Source of the DNA: Leguminivora glycinivorella
Lineage: Eukaryota; Arthropoda; Insecta; Lepidoptera; Tortricidae
Assembly: GCF_023078275.1 (NCBI RefSeq)
Contig: NC_062990.1
Coordinates: 12,105,549-12,169,548, forward strand
DNA: 64,000 nt
Reading direction: 5' to 3'
Positions 1 to 12,300 of the stretch are shown here, one piece after another (within the stretch, counting starts at the first letter, position 1; each line of letters opens with the position of its first letter). The notes under the pieces were generated by a model. That model had not been told where the DNA came from. It saw nothing but the letters and a program-made list of their open reading frames with translations, and made no database searches. Both the position numbers and the translations under genes were made by a program.

Positions 1-142
1 CTATTTCAACCCTTTGATGGCCGCTACTTTCGGCTTTGCAGTGTCCAAATCAAAGATTATGTCCATATTTTAGGTTATGTTTAAGGGGTACAGTTATCGT
101 GTAGAGTCAGGCGGTCTTAATAGGGTATTGTCTAAATTCCAG
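1..142 (+). other. par-1 intron, 3' end (window starts inside it)
   Basis: Non-coding sequence ending in the acceptor TTCCAG at 137-142 directly before the kinase-domain exon. Nothing else recognised. Confidence 0.7.
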
Positions 143-327
143 AATACCGTTCTACATGTCAACGGACTGCGAGAACCTTCTAAAGAAGTTCCTCGTGCTG
201 AACCCGGGCAAGCGCGCGTCTCTAGAGAGCATCATGCGCGACAAGTGGATGAACACCGGCTACGAGGACGACGAGCTGCGGCCCTACGTGGAGCCGCAGC
301 AGGACTACAAGGACCACAAGCGGATAG
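143..327 (+). CDS. par-1: par-1 exon a: C-terminal end of kinase domain
   Basis: Acceptor TTCCAG ends at 142; donor ATAG|GTACGC begins at 328. The frame gives (R)IPFYMSTDCENLLKKFL... through KWMN...DDELRPYVEP to KRI, which is the last helices of the MARK catalytic domain and the start of the link to UBA. The exon starts with the last base of an Arg codon and ends phase 1. The start Met of any ORF here (156) is internal, not a translation start. The frame stops at 348-350 inside the intron. Confidence 0.93.
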
Positions 328-3300
328 GTACGCTTATATCTCACTAGTAGGGGTTAGTTAGCTCCTCGGGCTGAACCCGGAAAGCGCGCCTCGCTAGAGA
401 GCATCTTGCGCGACAAGTGCCACACACTACAAGGACCACAAGCGGATAGGTACGCTTATATCTCACTAGTAGGGGTTAGTTAGCTCCTCGGGCTGAACCC
501 GGGCAAGTCCGAGTCTCTAGAGACAAGTGCCACACACTACAAGGACCACAAGCGGTTAGGTACGCTTATATCTCACTAGTAGGGGTTAGTTAGCTCCTCG
601 GGCTGAACCCGGGCAAGTCCGAGTCTCTAGAGACAAGTGCCACACACTACAAGGACCACAAGCGGTTAGGTATGCTTATATCTCACTAGTAGGGGTTAGT
701 TAGCTCCTCGGGCTGAACCCGGGCAAGTCCGAGTCTCTAGAGACAAGTGCCACACACTACAAGGACCACAAGCGGTTAGGTACGCTTATATCTCACTAGT
801 AGGGGTTAGTTAGCTCCTCGGGCTGAACCCGGCAAGCGCGCCTCGCTAGAGACAAGTGCCACACACTACAAGGAGCACAAGCGGATAGGTACGCTTATAT
901 CTCACTAGTAGGGGTTTTATAGACATACAACGTACATAGATTGTCTCGCAGAGTATTACAACGCATTTCATAGTTAATACTCAATGTACAGACAATCATT
1001 TACGGTCAAAAAGTTATGTACCACTGAGGTATATGTGGAGTTTGAGGATTGTAAGGAGCAAAGGACCATTATGTCGATAAGTAATAACAATAACCGTATT
1101 CTGCATATGTTACACGAAGATGGTTTTATGTTCTGAGGAATGTCGTCTCAATGGGCTCTTGTTATTTTATTGGTGTGACAAACGTCAAATGGATTTACAT
1201 CAATCGCACTACGAACTGCGTGTTTTTACTGGAGTGCAGAATAATTACAAGGACCATAGAGAGGTATTTGCATTTCTCTCAGGGATATGATTTATTATCC
1301 ATATAGGAGACAGCGCTAAAAACGGTTTAAGTGTCATCCTTGAGCTATATACAGTCATACATTTATTTGAAGTGGACAATATGGCTTCATACTTTGGGGC
1401 AAGGTCACAGTTGCAAATAATGATAGAAAATGTGGGTAAGTATGAAACACTTATGCCTTAATAAGTTATTGAATCATGAAGCTACTACGGACCACAAGTT
1501 GATCATAATGCTTTTATAAGCTCAATATTATGCTTTACCACAAAGCTTTATAAGAAAGTTAAGGCTCACATACAACCCAAAATGAGCATTACAGACACTT
1601 TTTCAGTACCATTAATATTGTTTCTACACGCAGAAATATACAAAACATGTAACTTATTGGAAATAAGTTTCGAAATATGCTTACTTCACGCAGAATGCTA
1701 CACAAAGTTAACGCAACACAGTGGTGTGGCTTTAACTACGGCCCTGACTATTACTGGAACGCAGCGTTTTCTTTAATTTTTGTGGGCGCATTTTTGATAT
1801 GATTCAATATTTGAATACGACGCGTGGTTTCAGCCCAATCTTTCTCTATTCTGACTAGTCCATTATGAGGACGCCCAAGTTTAAATAGTGAAGGAACTTT
1901 GTTAAAAAAATTGACCAAAGAAATTAGGGCGCACTAAACGCCTGAAGTATATCTTACATTGATCCCTTTTTTTATTGTTTCTACATATAATTAGAGTTGA
2001 AAGGAAGCCACCCCACTGTGTGCTGCGTATATTTTGCATCACTGACTATTGTGTGATTAATATCCGTTTGTATTCCATGCCAACAACGCTATCGGCACAG
2101 CTCAAGTTGGTAGGTGATCATAGCTTCATTGTGTTAGATATCTGTTCGCTTCATTTTATTTCGTTTAAAGTAAAGATTAGTAAGCTTCTGTGAATTTGTT
2201 TATTGGCACGTGTGTTGTCACCTTTTTTTTTAATTATTATTTGCTAATTCATGTGATAGTCTTGAATACTTGGTCTAGAATATCATGTTTTCGATATGTC
2301 TTCTGTGTTAAAAATACGAGTAGATATTTGTTATAGAACTACTTACGAGTATCTATATTGAAAAGAAAATAAAAAATGAGCATGTTTCTAGTTTTAGCTG
2401 ACTGTATCGATTTAAAGTTTAATATTTTTTGAAGAAACGAAGACAATAATTTACTTTTCTCAAACATGCAATGAAATATTGCCTTTACGTTCCTTAAAAT
2501 GGGCTGGGAAGTATCGCTTTTTGGGCGCAACAACTGGAGAGGACTGTAAATGGATTTCATTTCATATTATTTTTCAGGCCTAGGCCTGCAAAGTAACTTT
2601 TTTTTATAAAATATTTTTTTTTATTTCATTGTATGTTTGAGAAAAGCGGTTTCTCTAGTTTTGCTGCCATAGAACTCGATGGCACTTTATTGCCGGTCTG
2701 CTCCGACTTCAAGTACCTTGGCTCGCTCGTACAGTGCGATGGCGATATCGATCGGGACGTGAAAAACCGGATTAGCACAGGGTGGATGAAATGGCGACAG
2801 GTTACGGGAACTATTTGCGACGCCCGGATGCCTCTTCGATTGAAGGGTAAAATTTATAAATCCATCATCAGACCTGTCGTCATGTATGGATCAGAGTGCT
2901 GGGCCCTAAAGGTGATGGATGAAAAGAGATTGCATGTAACAGAGATGAGAATGTTAAGATGGATGTGTGGCGTGACAAGGATGGATAAGATAAAGAATGA
3001 GTATATAAGAGGAAGCCTGAAAGTTGCACCGATAGTAGAAAAAGTAAGAGCTAATCGTCTGGCATGGTATGGGCATGTGATACGAAGGGATGAAAGTCAT
3101 GTGACGAGAAAGACATTGCGAATGAGTGTGGAAGGAAGTAACGGGAGAGGAAAACCGAGGAAAAGGTTGATGGATTGCGTGAGAGATGATATGAAGCGAA
3201 AGCAAGTGAATGATGAAATGACGGATGATAGGGAGGTATGGAAGCGGAAGACATGCTGCGCCGACCCCAAATGAATGGGATAAGGGCAGGCGAAAGATGA

Positions 3301-6300
3301 TGTATGTTTGAGAAAAGCACTATACATGCCTCGGCGTGAAAACGGATTCCCGGCCTCGTATCCCTATCCGGTATATACCCACTTGGCCGGAAATCCTCAT
3401 TTTCCCGGCCTCTGATGTAATGTACTGTTTTACCCATTAAGCATGACCCTACGTCTCTTGTCTCAGCAGAAAAAAATTGTATAAGCCAAAATATAATTTT
3501 GTGACAGGCATAATTCATGTGCAAATACAATATTAGCACTTTGAAGCCAACTGACGCGATCGGCAAGAGCCCAAAATCAATCATTTCTAGTTTAAAATGA
3601 CGCGCTTCGGCGCTCAAAGACTTAAAAGAGTTATAAAGCCTGATCAAAGACATATATGACTATTGTTAAAGAGGATCAAGTATTATAGAGAATTACTGTC
3701 AAAGTAAAATCTGTAATCAGTAATCACAGGGCGTAGACTGCCATCTCTCGACAAAAGCTTAAAATTTTCAAACCTCAGTTTTGGCAATTTGGCCCGTATT
3801 CTTAGCTGGATATGTGTTAAAATGTTAATATTAGCGCCATCTAGTGGAGCGTCCTCCAAAGGTGTAACGCCATCTAGGCCACCGTACCTATTTCTATATG
3901 GTTCTGAGGTACGTTTTTTTCTTAGATTGTAGCTGTCTATACATATGTCTTTGAGTTTAGTTATGAGTTACATATGTCTATGCTATTGTCAAGAGGGCGC
4001 ATTTATTCTGATGTATGCGGTGACACAGCATAGTATGATGAAAATAGTTCTAATGAAATTCCGCAACATGGCGCGGAGTCAGGCTTTAGTGTAGTATGTA
4101 CAGTAGATAACCCAAGTTTGTACCCCAACAGTAACATATTCCTGTGTTTACAGAGGCTCTGGTGTGCCTGGGGTACAACCGGCAGGAGATCGAGTACTCT
4201 CTCGCGGAGGCCAAGTATGACGACGTGTTCGCCACATATCTGCTGCTCGGCAGGAAAAGTACTGACGTGAGTATATAAAACCACATTGTCGTGTGTCGTG
4301 CGATTGTCGCATGTGTGGCGAAGAGGAAGAGAAAGTTAGACATCTAATGTTGTGAATGTCACGCCCTCGCCAGACAAAGAATGAAGAACTTTGGAGCAGG
4401 CTACCTGGCACCGAAGGACTTCAGAGAGCTACCCATGAGCCTCATCATCCGATACGTGGAGATGGTCGAGAAGCTCCTGAATAGCTGAAGGATCTTAGGG
4501 TCGTAGGGGGTAATTGCACAAAAGATCCCGATGGGTCGAAGTGTATTTAAGATAAGATAAGATATAAAACCACAGAATACAAGAATAGTTGACTAATGTG
4601 TTCAAATGGGCGGTTGACATTAGGTTCTGTAGACGCAGTGATACCATAGATTAAATATAAGAAGATTATACCATCCCATACATTAAAATGCGACCGCCTA
4701 AGAACGCGCATACACTACACCACACATAGATGGCGCCACAAAAAATGTGTTGTAGCTTTCGATTATACTTGTAGATGGCGTTAAGTGTCACTTTTGACAT
4801 AGATTTATGGCTCGAAAGTGACACTTAACGCCAATCTACGATGGCAACAAGGCATCATTATCATTCTTAGACATTTTATCTTTTTATGCATTATTTTTTT
4901 ATACAATGAGCAATACGATAAGTATGATAAGATAAAGTTTTTTCAATAAGTTGGCAATTTCATAATTTGGGATCCCCCAATTAGCGTAAGTTGTTGACAA
5001 AAATTAACTCGCTGTCAGTTTTGTGACGACTATTAAGCATAAAATCTGACTAAAAATTTATTTGTTTCACGTTCTAAATGTAGATTATCGCTTAAAGTTC
5101 ATGTTATTAACACAAAAACAATATTTTTATATACATTTCATGCTTAATTATCGTCACAAAACTGACAGCGAGTTAATTTTTGTTAACAACTTACGCTAAT
5201 TGGGGGGTCCCAAATTCTGAAAATGGAATATGTAGGTGTAATTCTCATATTACTTAACATTTGTCCTCGTAAGGCCCAATGTACATTACAATGTATTGCA
5301 ATCTCATTTGAACCTTCCATGAACTGAATAAAGTAGAATTTCCATTGTTACATTGATTTTTGAAACAAACGAAAATCTTACCAATTTATTTATAGAATAA
5401 GGTTCAAATTCAAAATGAGAAAACTAACTATGGTGGGCCTTACGAGATTATACGTGGGTGCTTGAGAACAGTTGTATAATTTATGAAATTTACTGTTTTT
5501 ATTAGATTAAAACATGTCAGTATTATCAAAGAGGATAGAGTATTAAAGAGAGTTACTGTCAAAGTAAAATGTGTAATCACCGGGCATAGACTGCCATCTC
5601 TCAACACAGGCTTAAAACTTTTGAACCTCAGTTTTGACAATTTGGCCCATATTCTTAGCTTGATATGTTTTAAAATGACAAATATTAATATTAGCGCCAT
5701 CTAGCCGAGCGTACCCCAAAGGTGTATTGCCATCTAGGTCACCGTACCTTTTTCTGTATGGTTTTGGGGTACGTTTTTTTCTTAGACTTTATCTGTCTAT
5801 ACGAAGTTATATAGTTCTTTGGTATTATCAAATTGTATGTATTGTTACGCAGCCGGAGTCGGACGGCAGCCGCTCGGGCTCGTCGCTGTCGCTGCGCAAC
5901 GCGGCGCCGCAGGCGCAGCAGGCCGCCGCCGCCAACCAGCACTCAGGTACACACACACATACCCTGTTACACATACATAAACCTAGTTTTTACCGGTTAA
6001 AACCGGTTTATTTCGATTTTACTACGAACTTTCTAAAGAACGCGAACGTTATGAGAACTTTATTTTAACCGAAATAAACCGGTTTATTCGACGAGCGGCG
6101 AGACGCGCCGGCACCGCCTAAATACCTACGTTCACGCAGCGACTTGTTTTGTTTGATTAGAACAGTATCCTCTCATGCTGCGGAATAAACCGGTTTATTT
6201 TGTTATGAACCGGTTAATAAAACGAATCCTTTATTAAAGCCTTCCTCTAAAAACCAGTTTAAAAATGGCGGTTTTTCGAGCGAAAACGAAATTTAAAGTT

Positions 6301-9300
6301 AACGGTTACGAAGATAATTCGTTGCGTAAAAATATAAAAAATATATCAAAAGTAATAAAAAACATTAGCTTTCTAATCTTTCTATGTAAAATAATATGCA
6401 ACGCAATAGAATTTTTATTTTCTTTCAAAGTATATAATATGTAAATACAACAAGAAAATAGTACTAAATATCATTCTATTTATCTTATAAGTATAAATAT
6501 TGACTAGTAATTTACACAAATACAAAACTGCATAATGCAGGATACTAAAATAGTATACTTAGCATAAATACATCAACAAAAAAATTAACCCTACATAATA
6601 TAGACAAAGAATACGCTGTATATAGGCAGCATTAACGCTTAGCTTAAGATCGGGCGTAGCCGCTTGCTTCACGGGTCACCTCGGGCCATCGTGCTTGTCC
6701 TATCATGTGCTTCTTTGCCATCACATTTGCTCATCAAGATTTGTCCAAACTATACATTTAAGGGCCGATACGGAATTCTAAATTGCAACTGATCGTCGAC
6801 GGCTGCATCCCATGCAAGTTGTAGTTGTTTTCCAGTCGGTATTAGCCTTAAATGACAAATTTTTCACCAGAGGAATTTTAAACTTTATTTTTACCCTAAA
6901 GTAAATTGGGTACTTTTTAAGGATTTTATGTTGTTCTGGCTTAGATAATAAATCTTGGTGTTTAGATCATGGTGTTTGGCAAAGTAGCAATCGTGTGGGT
7001 GCGAAATCGATTTTATAGGGTTTTACTCGTTTTACATTAAAATTTTCGTCGTGGATGGAATATTGGAGGAATGTCATTGAGGCGCACGGATTTTTTTATA
7101 CATATTTAAATTTGGTTTCATAAGTGATTGAGTCAATACGAGTATTTTATTGGTTACTTACTCTGTGTTATTATTATGACGATGACAACCGGTCTGGCGC
7201 AGTCGGTAGTGACCCTGCCTGCTGCGCCGCGGTCCCGGGTTCGAATCCGAAAAGGGCATTTATTTGTGTGATGAGCACAGATATTTGTTCGTGAGTCATG
7301 GATGTTTTCTTTGTATATAAGTATTTGTATATTATATATATCGTTGTCTGAGTACCCACAACACAAGCCTTCTTGAGCTTACCGTGGGACTCAGTAAATC
7401 TGTGTAAGAATGTCCTATAATATTTATATATATTTATTTATTTATATTAAAAATAATGTTAAGGTCAGGTGGGGTAAGGGGGACTATGGGGGAAGGGAAA
7501 CACTGATTGATAACTCTGAATTTATAAACTGTAGCTGGGTCATTTGGTGGTCGGTAAGGTACTACCTAGGATTTAGTTCCAAAACAAAAACAAAAATAGC
7601 GCTAGCTCTAAGGAGTGTGCGTCCTTGACAAAAACAAAAAATCAGTTGTCGTGCTACAAGACCACGAGTTGGACGAGTATTATTTTTGTAGTGATTTGGG
7701 TAGCAAAAAGTCATGTCCGAAGACTTTTGATATCTGTAAATATTCCTTTATATGTTTAATGTTCATGTCTGGTATTTGAATTTAAGAAAACTATGCTGTA
7801 AATATGAAAATTCAACGTGATTCATAACACAACCTACAAATGACATACCGGGTAACGGGAACTACCATAGCCGGGGTAAGTGGAACATATGTTTCCTTTT
7901 CCCGATTTCAGGGGTCATGAACATTTTCAGAGACACATATTCTATAAGTACAGAAATTTTGTATTAATCCAAGCTTCAGTATTTTAAATACAAATAATTA
8001 ATAGTCGTTATTTAATTTGCAATACTGAAATTTGAATTTTCGAAAAAAACTTGTAAAAAAATCTTTAAAAACAATTATAATTTTTAGTTAACTACCCCTG
8101 TCTCAAGACCATATGTTCCCCTTACCCCGAATTTCAATTTATGTAAATATTTTCTATTTTAAACTATATGTCAAAGAACCAAAGTCTCCATTTGATTGAT
8201 GATGTTTTTTTTTTATTTACATTGCCGGTATAATCCACACTAGCACCAATACTTTGAGATTTTAGCGAAGTGTTTCCCTTACCCCAAAACTCGGGAAAGG
8301 GAAACGGCAGGACCAGCCTAAACATTTTATAAATTTCCAGCTACATGCAATAAAGCTAGTTTCAAAATTAATTTCGCCCTAGAAAGCAGACTTAAAGAAG
8401 CATACTTTGTGTCGGTCAAGATGAATATACGACATTAAATAAAGTGATTAGAGCTCGATGTAAAATATAAAAAATGAAGTATGTTTCCCTTACCCCACCT
8501 GACCTTATGTCGTTAAGATTCGTGTAGTTGTCTATGAACGTTAGATTTGAATTAAAAGAAAATCGTGCGTCTCAGTGTGCAAATCGAGCGACGTGTGCAG
8601 TGCGGTGTTTAATTACATGAGTTTGAAAGTTTGACATATCGGGAGTTTGAGCGTGGATGGTTACTAAATATTTTAGAGTAAAATGGCCCATTTAGACGGT
8701 ACGAGAACTCGCATACGAGTTTTATTACATTACGGTATTTGATGGCTATGCAAAATTGTATGTAACCGCAACAGCCCGCAATGTAACTAAAATCGCATGC
8801 GAGTTCGCACGCCGTCTAAATTAGGTCTGAAACGTCGCCGCACGTATCGTTTGATTCTCCTCGTCGATCTATCGTATCGCGTGCGAACGTGTCGTTATAC
8901 GGACACTTAAGCGTGTGAACTGCGGTCTGACTCGGGTGTGGTGCAGGCGGCGGGTCGCCGGGGCACCGCGGCGTGCAGCGCTCCATCAGCGCCACCGCGC
9001 GCCCCTCCAACTCGCGCCGCGCCTCCTCCGGCGCCGACGTGCTGCGCGCGCAAGGTACGTGCCCGAGCGAGCCCGCTACTACCGACCCGCTTCACCCACG
9101 TACGGGCCGATCATAGGGCCCACCGACTATATTCCACTAACGGCCCGGCCGCGACATTGGTCTAAGTGCGACAGCGGTGAGCGGCGGCCATACATTGGAG
9201 CGAGACACGGCGATGGGACTTTTCCTTCGCACATACGGCTGCCGCTCACCGCTGTCGCGCTTAGACCAATGTCGTGGCCGGGCCATAAGGGTCTCCCTGA

Positions 9301-12300
9301 ACATATCGACGCCGAATCGGCTTTCACTATCCAAAAATACAATCCTCGGCCGGGGCAGGATGCTCAGCCGAGCAACACGCACTGCTTCGTCTGAGGTACG
9401 TCTACATATCGCGTGAGCACATTGCCTCGGGACTAACTCTGTGTGGTCCTGGCTAATCGCTCGCTACTATAAACATGCGTACGGCTGCGTTCAGTGACGA
9501 CGACACGCATGCGTCTTCATACTAACGAGCGATTATTAGTCTGCTAGGGGCGATTCCGCGTCGATATGTTTGGAGAAACTTAACTTACAAAGACAACTGT
9601 TCAAAGTTAATACCTAACATAAAAAATCGTACCTAATTAAAGTCATCCACTGCACTCGTAAACATAAACGCGCATGTATTTTCAAAAGGAATGGATGAAG
9701 CGCGTGAGACTGCTCAAGTCTCAGTTGACACTCTTAGCAACTAAAAGTGCGACGTAACTCATAAGATTGACTAATTTACTTTCGTAAAAAAATAGTTTCC
9801 GATGTGAAATTACTTTTTTTAATGACAATTACTACAAATGCATTTTTTTTACAATAACATACCTACTCGATACAAGAAACAAACGACATAATTATCTTCT
9901 AGAAGGAAAAAATGATAAATATGACTAGAGCATTAAATACAAACATACACATTTATACATTACATTCACTATAATATTCTTAAAAAAAACGATAATAGTA
10001 CTAGCCTGAAAGTTGATCGGCCCGTATACTAAAGTATCAATATAGTAACTATAAGAACCACGTTATGATGGTCACATTCATTTATCGCTGTAGATAAAAC
10101 ATCCGTCGCTCTGGCACTTACATACTTGTCAGTGAAACCAGAGGGTAGAATATAATCTGAATCCAAATTTAAAAAAAGCTAGTAAAGAAGATTTATATCC
10201 ATGACATCGTCGGAGTTTTACGTAACTTGTATTAAAAAAAGTATGAGTATCAGATCTAATACACGACTAAGTTAACCTATACGAGTGAATGTTATTAATA
10301 ATGTTAAATGTGTCATGCTATTTCAATCAGTATCAGTAAAAAAAAGTACTGAGGTTGACTGAAGTGGCTTAAAATTACGAACGTTTCCGACTAAATACAA
10401 TGGTAAAACATTATGCATTACCTAACTACATGTAAAGTACGAACGAACTTTACTGATGATCCCTCAAACATCTCATTATTTGTTGAATTTAGTCTTTCCA
10501 TGCACCCGTTGTTAGGGGGATGTGCAATAATAAATTGTGCACATAGCCACCAGAAGTTGCCCCTTTTTTAATTGAATTGTATTTACCCGGGCTTTTATAT
10601 GATATTGAATTCTTTAAACGTGAGCTCCAAGGACTGCAAATTCCGACTTTTTATGGGCTGCTCCGAAAGTTCTAGTCCCCTACCAAAACCTTCTACCCTC
10701 TGGTATGGTCAACGTAACTGGCCTAGTGTATTTTTATTTTAAAAGAAACGTATCGTGTTCTATTTATTTATATTTGAAAGAGACCAGTCGTAGAATATTA
10801 AACGATAAAAAATCAGGGCCAGTTATGTTGTCCTCACTGAACGTGACGTATGTTTTATCGACGGTGATAAACGATAAAACGAGACTTATAATAAGGAATA
10901 AGGAATATAAGATACTACTTTTGTAGACAATCATTTGTCTATGATAAGGTAACTAAGTACTATTTAGGCTAGCAAATGCTTATATCAACGCTTAGCCTAA
11001 ATGCTAAACTGTTACTCGCTAAAGCTAGTTTGTACAAAATTTTTATATTTGGGATATTAACTTAAATATCTTATTAATTCTTAGCTCATGCTTTTATAGA
11101 ATTCATCTCCATCTATTTCAGAAAAATACTGTTCAGATCCTTATTTTTTGTAAGTCTGATTTAAGAGACATTCCAAAACATTTCAGACATACCCATTAGG
11201 ATAGTGTTAGACTTATACCGTATTAGAGAATAAGTTATCTTCAATACTAATATCGGATGTGGCGTGTGCTTATTCTAACATATCATTTCATTTACATGGG
11301 GATTTAAGCGCTTTCTAGACAATGATTCTTTATTATAAATTGACAATTACATAGAAAAAATGCATAGGTATTGATCATGATGATCGTCACTAAAATATAA
11401 AGTTCTTTAATTTATTTAAATGGCGATTTTTTATAGTAACATTACCCGCTTGCTTTAGCCATTCGTAATAATATTTTTTTAAGAAAAAAATAAATTCGTA
11501 ATAATATTTTTTTAAGCGATTAGGAGTTCAATAATGTTGATTAAAATATTGATAAATCAGTTTAAAAAAATATAACGTCCGCGTCAGTCTTCAAATTCGC
11601 CGTTTACATGCAGAATCAAATTATTTACTACATCAACCGAATACGTTAATATAAAACAAATTAAAAACAAAAAAAAAATGGTTTTATAAACACAAAAACA
11701 AGAAAGGTACTAAATTGAAGGGATCAGTAAACGCAAGCATGTTGTTCTAAATGCATGACTATGTAGTACTATTAAAATAACTGTATTGCTGCTGAATGTT
11801 GACCGCCCCTTGTAATCAGTAAGTTTTATCTTCACACAATGAATAAATTATTTGGTGTTTCATTTATAACAAATAAGGCGAATTCTTAATACTTGTGCAT
11901 ACCGGGTGCTTGTGCGTAGAAACGCACGTACGCGTTGTAATGTAAGGAACACTATGGGAGACGACAGACCGCTTGCGTGAAGCATGCGTTCGCCTTACAA
12001 TTTGAATCAAAGAATGTGAATACTTACAATTACTTGGGAGCGTCAGTTTAGCAGCAAATTCAGTAATATGTCATAAATGTATATTTTATTTATTATTCAT
12101 TATATGGTTCCAGTCGGCACGACTACTAGCGCCGCCAACAACACAACCTCCACGTCAACGACCACCACATCCAATTTTAAAAGACAGGTTTGTATTTACA
12201 ACACTTACTTCTTTTCATATTTACTGTATTTGTATACTCCGTAGAGCTACTTACTGGGCCACCCCAGGAGTCAAGACATATATTTTTCACCACACCAACT

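Noticed and set aside
3051..3653. 200-codon minus-strand ORF
   Set aside because: Antisense of the LINE reverse-transcriptase fragment and adjacent repeat.
8915..9394. 159-codon plus-strand ORF
   Set aside because: Out-of-frame reading of par-1 exon d continuing into fold-back C.
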